Of a stretch of 64,000 nucleotides of DNA, positions 62,207-64,000 are shown in pieces (position 1 is the stretch's first letter; every line of letters begins with the position of its first letter). Under the pieces are notes generated by a model. It was not told the origin of the DNA, ran no database searches, and saw only the letters and a program-made list of their open reading frames with translations. The stretch comes from Halobacillus_B sp963739045 (GTDB taxonomy: Bacteria; Bacillota; Bacilli; Bacillales; Halobacillaceae), in the NCBI GenBank assembly GCA_963739045.1, contig CAVTYY010000001.1, positions 930,001-994,000 on the forward strand. The letters are read 5' to 3'. A program made the position numbers and the translations under genes.

Positions 62207-63106
62207 TTAATGCAGGATAGGTGGGACTTGCGGTTTTTCTATTTTTTTCTGATAAGCGAAGATCTTATTGATTTCTCTAAATCCAAACTGCATATAAAGG
62301 CGTTCTGCCTGTTTGTTCTGCGTGCGGACCGAGATCGTGACGGCATCCAGGTTATAAATGTGGAAGGCATACTGGACAGCGTGTTCAATTAAAGAAGACC
62401 CCACGCCTTGGCCGCGATGTCCGGGAGCAACATTTACAAAACAGATTTCACCTTCTTCTTCCGGAATAATCGTTTCGAAATAAAGATAGCCGATGAGCTC
62501 TCCATTGACTTGGTATCCCCAGAGATTATTGGATTCCTTACGGGCAAGCTCCATCATCTCGTTCAAGGTATAATAAGCGCCGCTAGGATGAAGCAGATCT
62601 AATTGGTCTTTGTCTTCCACCCCGATATTAACGATAGAATGGCATTTCGTGTTGGTTGGTTCGAAATTCGTTCGATGAATCGCTAACGTTTTTTCCACAT
62701 TATATAATTGGAAGCCCTTTTTCTCTGAGAAAGCCACTAACGCATGGTTCGCTTCAAAACAGGCGACTTTAACTACATCAAAGTGAAGCTGAATGGTTAA
62801 ATAGGCTTTATTCCATAGTTGTTCAATCATTGCTTCTTCATCGCTCAGAGCAAACGGACCAAGCAGCCGGCACAGCTTTTGTTCAAAGAATGGAAGAATG
62901 CCCAGGAAGCCGATAATCTCCTGTTTATCATCCCATGCCACATAAGCAAGTGGTTCTTTAAACTGTGTCAGGGTCCAGATTTGTTCAAATATTTCATTGG
63001 GATCGGATGCAAGCCAGGCAACAAAGTGTTTGTCCTGCTCATTCATACGATGAAGCCAATTGGCAACCTTATGTAGATCCTTTACTTCTAACTCGCCAAT
63101 GTACAT
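62207..63106 (-). CDS. GNAT family N-acetyltransferase, two-domain
   Basis: 299-aa protein. The C-terminal domain (about 150-290) has the acetyl-CoA loop VAPGHRGQGVGSSLIEHAV; the N-terminal half looks like a second, degenerate GNAT repeat (VAWDDKQEIIGFLGILPF). Acceptor unknown. Start: ATG 63106 preceded by AAAGGAGAAGGTG; the longer in-frame start at 63160 is not supported by a ribosome site. Confidence 0.83.
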   Translation of the reverse strand: MYIGELEVKDLHKVANWLHRMNEQDKHFVAWLASDPNEIFEQIWTLTQFKEPLAYVAWDDKQEIIGFLGILPFFEQKLCRLLGPFALSDEEAMIEQLWNKAYLTIQLHFDVVKVACFEANHALVAFSEKKGFQLYNVEKTLAIHRTNFEPTNTKCHSIVNIGVEDKDQLDLLHPSGAYYTLNEMMELARKESNNLWGYQVNGELIGYLYFETIIPEEEGEICFVNVAPGHRGQGVGSSLIEHAVQYAFHIYNLDAVTISVRTQNKQAERLYMQFGFREINKIFAYQKKIEKPQVPPILH

Positions 63107-63269
63107 GTAATCACCTTCTCCTTTTAATAAATCATGCCATAACAAACGGGGAAAACTCAACTCATGACGCTAAACAGAAGAAATCCAGTAAAACCTTGTA
63201 AATGTGTGATTGATATTCTGTGTGCAGGGTAATGTTAAGATAGAAAACATTTAGGATTGGTGAGGGCTT

Positions 63270-64000
63270 ATGGCTAATAAACGGTTTAAATACATATCTA
63301 TTTATAGAGTCAGTTTAATTGTTTGGATGGCGACAAGATTTCTTCTGCAAATTGTCTGGTTTCAAAAAACGCACCGGATTTGGGATGAACAAACCAATAA
63401 GAAATGGGAAGCCATGCTTGCCCGCCAGGCGGGAGAATATCGCAAGAAGGCGATACTCCTGGGTGGTCTGCTCATTAAATTCGGGCAATTCTTAAGTTCT
63501 CGCGGTGACCTTTTGCCGAGTTCATTTATTAAAGAACTGGAAGGACTTGTAGACCGAGTGGAGCCAACTCCATTTCGTTACTCTAAAAAAACGATAGAGG
63601 AGGACTGGGGAACCTCTCTTGACGAACACCTTGCCGATATCGATGAGAATGCTGTTGCCTCTGCATCGATCGGAGAAGTGTATAAGGCTCATTTACACGA
63701 TGGAACTCCCGTAGCAGTGAAAGTCCAGCGATATCGAGTAGCTGATATCTTTCGAATGGATTTTAAAGCACTGCGCATCGTGTTTTGGATGCTTGGCCGG
63801 TTTACGAAGTATGGTAAAAAAGCAGATCTTAAAGCATTATACAAAGAAGTCGTTATGGTCATCAGTAATGAACTTGATTTTACTATGGAGCTTGAGAACG
63901 GGAACCATTTCAAAAAGAGATTTAAAGACTTCCCTTCTCTCTATATACCCGAATATTACTCGGATTTATCCACTAGACGGGTATTAGTTATGGAGTGGAT
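63270..64000 (+). CDS. AarF/UbiB (ABC1) kinase-like protein, 3' end outside window
   Basis: First 243 residues of an ABC1/UbiB atypical kinase. LIKFGQFLSSRGDLLP holds the KxGQ motif, ASASIGEVYKA the alanine-rich loop and VAVKVQR the catalytic lysine region; the C-terminal membrane helices expected for the family would lie beyond the edge. Bacterial UbiB proteins support quinone or lipid metabolism; the Firmicute homologues are not well studied. ATG 63270 after GGTGAGGG. Frame open to the window end. Confidence 0.88.
   Translation, partial: MANKRFKYISIYRVSLIVWMATRFLLQIVWFQKTHRIWDEQTNKKWEAMLARQAGEYRKKAILLGGLLIKFGQFLSSRGDLLPSSFIKELEGLVDRVEPTPFRYSKKTIEEDWGTSLDEHLADIDENAVASASIGEVYKAHLHDGTPVAVKVQRYRVADIFRMDFKALRIVFWMLGRFTKYGKKADLKALYKEVVMVISNELDFTMELENGNHFKKRFKDFPSLYIPEYYSDLSTRRVLVMEW

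Overview
The window looks like chromosomal DNA from a low-GC, endospore-forming member of the Bacillaceae, most like a moderate halophile such as Halobacillus or a close relative. This is inferred from protein content: a CssRS/HtrB-type stress module, NiaR, a Spo0E-like peptide, SE1832/SE1561-type small proteins, FMN and Mn2+ riboswitches of Bacillus type, many Na+-linked or osmotically relevant transporters, and AGGAGG-type ribosome binding sites throughout. I see no rRNA, tRNA, CRISPR array, prophage or intact insertion sequence. Most genes are ordinary housekeeping or catabolic genes in short operons ended by strong intrinsic terminators.

Layout. 0-5 kb: methionine gamma-lyase-like enzyme, then a sucrose module (PTS EIIA, fructokinase, sucrose-6-phosphate hydrolase) and niaR. 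5-13 kb: cardiolipin synthase, htrB divergent from cssRS, a thioesterase and an Na+/alanine-type symporter. 14-21 kb: uup, an M29 aminopeptidase, a frameshifted class B penicillin-binding protein and a CrtN/CrtD-like oxidoreductase. 22-26 kb (minus strand): recQ, kynU, kynB. 27-30.6 kb: a three-gene cluster of circularly permuted ATP-grasp, alpha-E and transglutaminase proteins. 31-38.8 kb: brnQ with an attenuator-like leader, a CPA-type antiporter, an acetyltransferase and a complete TRAP transporter. 39-48 kb: azoreductase, P-loop kinase-like protein, AI-2E family exporter, pepT, Mn2+-riboswitch-controlled TerC protein, OsmC protein and alpha-glucosidase. 48-55.8 kb: Spo0E-like peptide, WYL-like small protein, FMN riboswitch with ribD-ribE-ribBA-ribH, photolyase and a second M29 aminopeptidase. 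56-64 kb: acyltransferase, DJ-1/PfpI protein, YjiH protein, fructosamine kinase-like protein, GNAT protein and the start of an AarF/UbiB kinase-like gene.

The most unusual material is intergenic. A structured module of about 124 nt forms tandem arrays at 6881-7254 and 57500-57870. Single copies of it interrupt another repeat family, a roughly 170-nt element with terminal inverted repeats, at 13267-13388 and 60980-61103. Both insertions sit at the same internal point (ACTCG^CTTTCC) in the same relative orientation, and uninterrupted copies lie in the same window. Separately, a 3'-UTR module (a conserved GGCTGGGACA/AAGTCTTTTA-like box followed by a CCGAACG... hairpin) follows seven unrelated genes, always in the direction of transcription. 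These repeats explain nearly all long non-coding gaps.

Regulation visible in sequence: an FMN riboswitch with terminator before ribD, a yybP-ykoY Mn2+ riboswitch with two terminators in series before the terC-like gene, a cre-like site at the left edge, paired LacI-type operators upstream of the alpha-glucosidase, an inverted repeat over the niaR promoter, an inverted repeat between promoter and start of the azoreductase gene, and a leader peptide plus terminator before brnQ.
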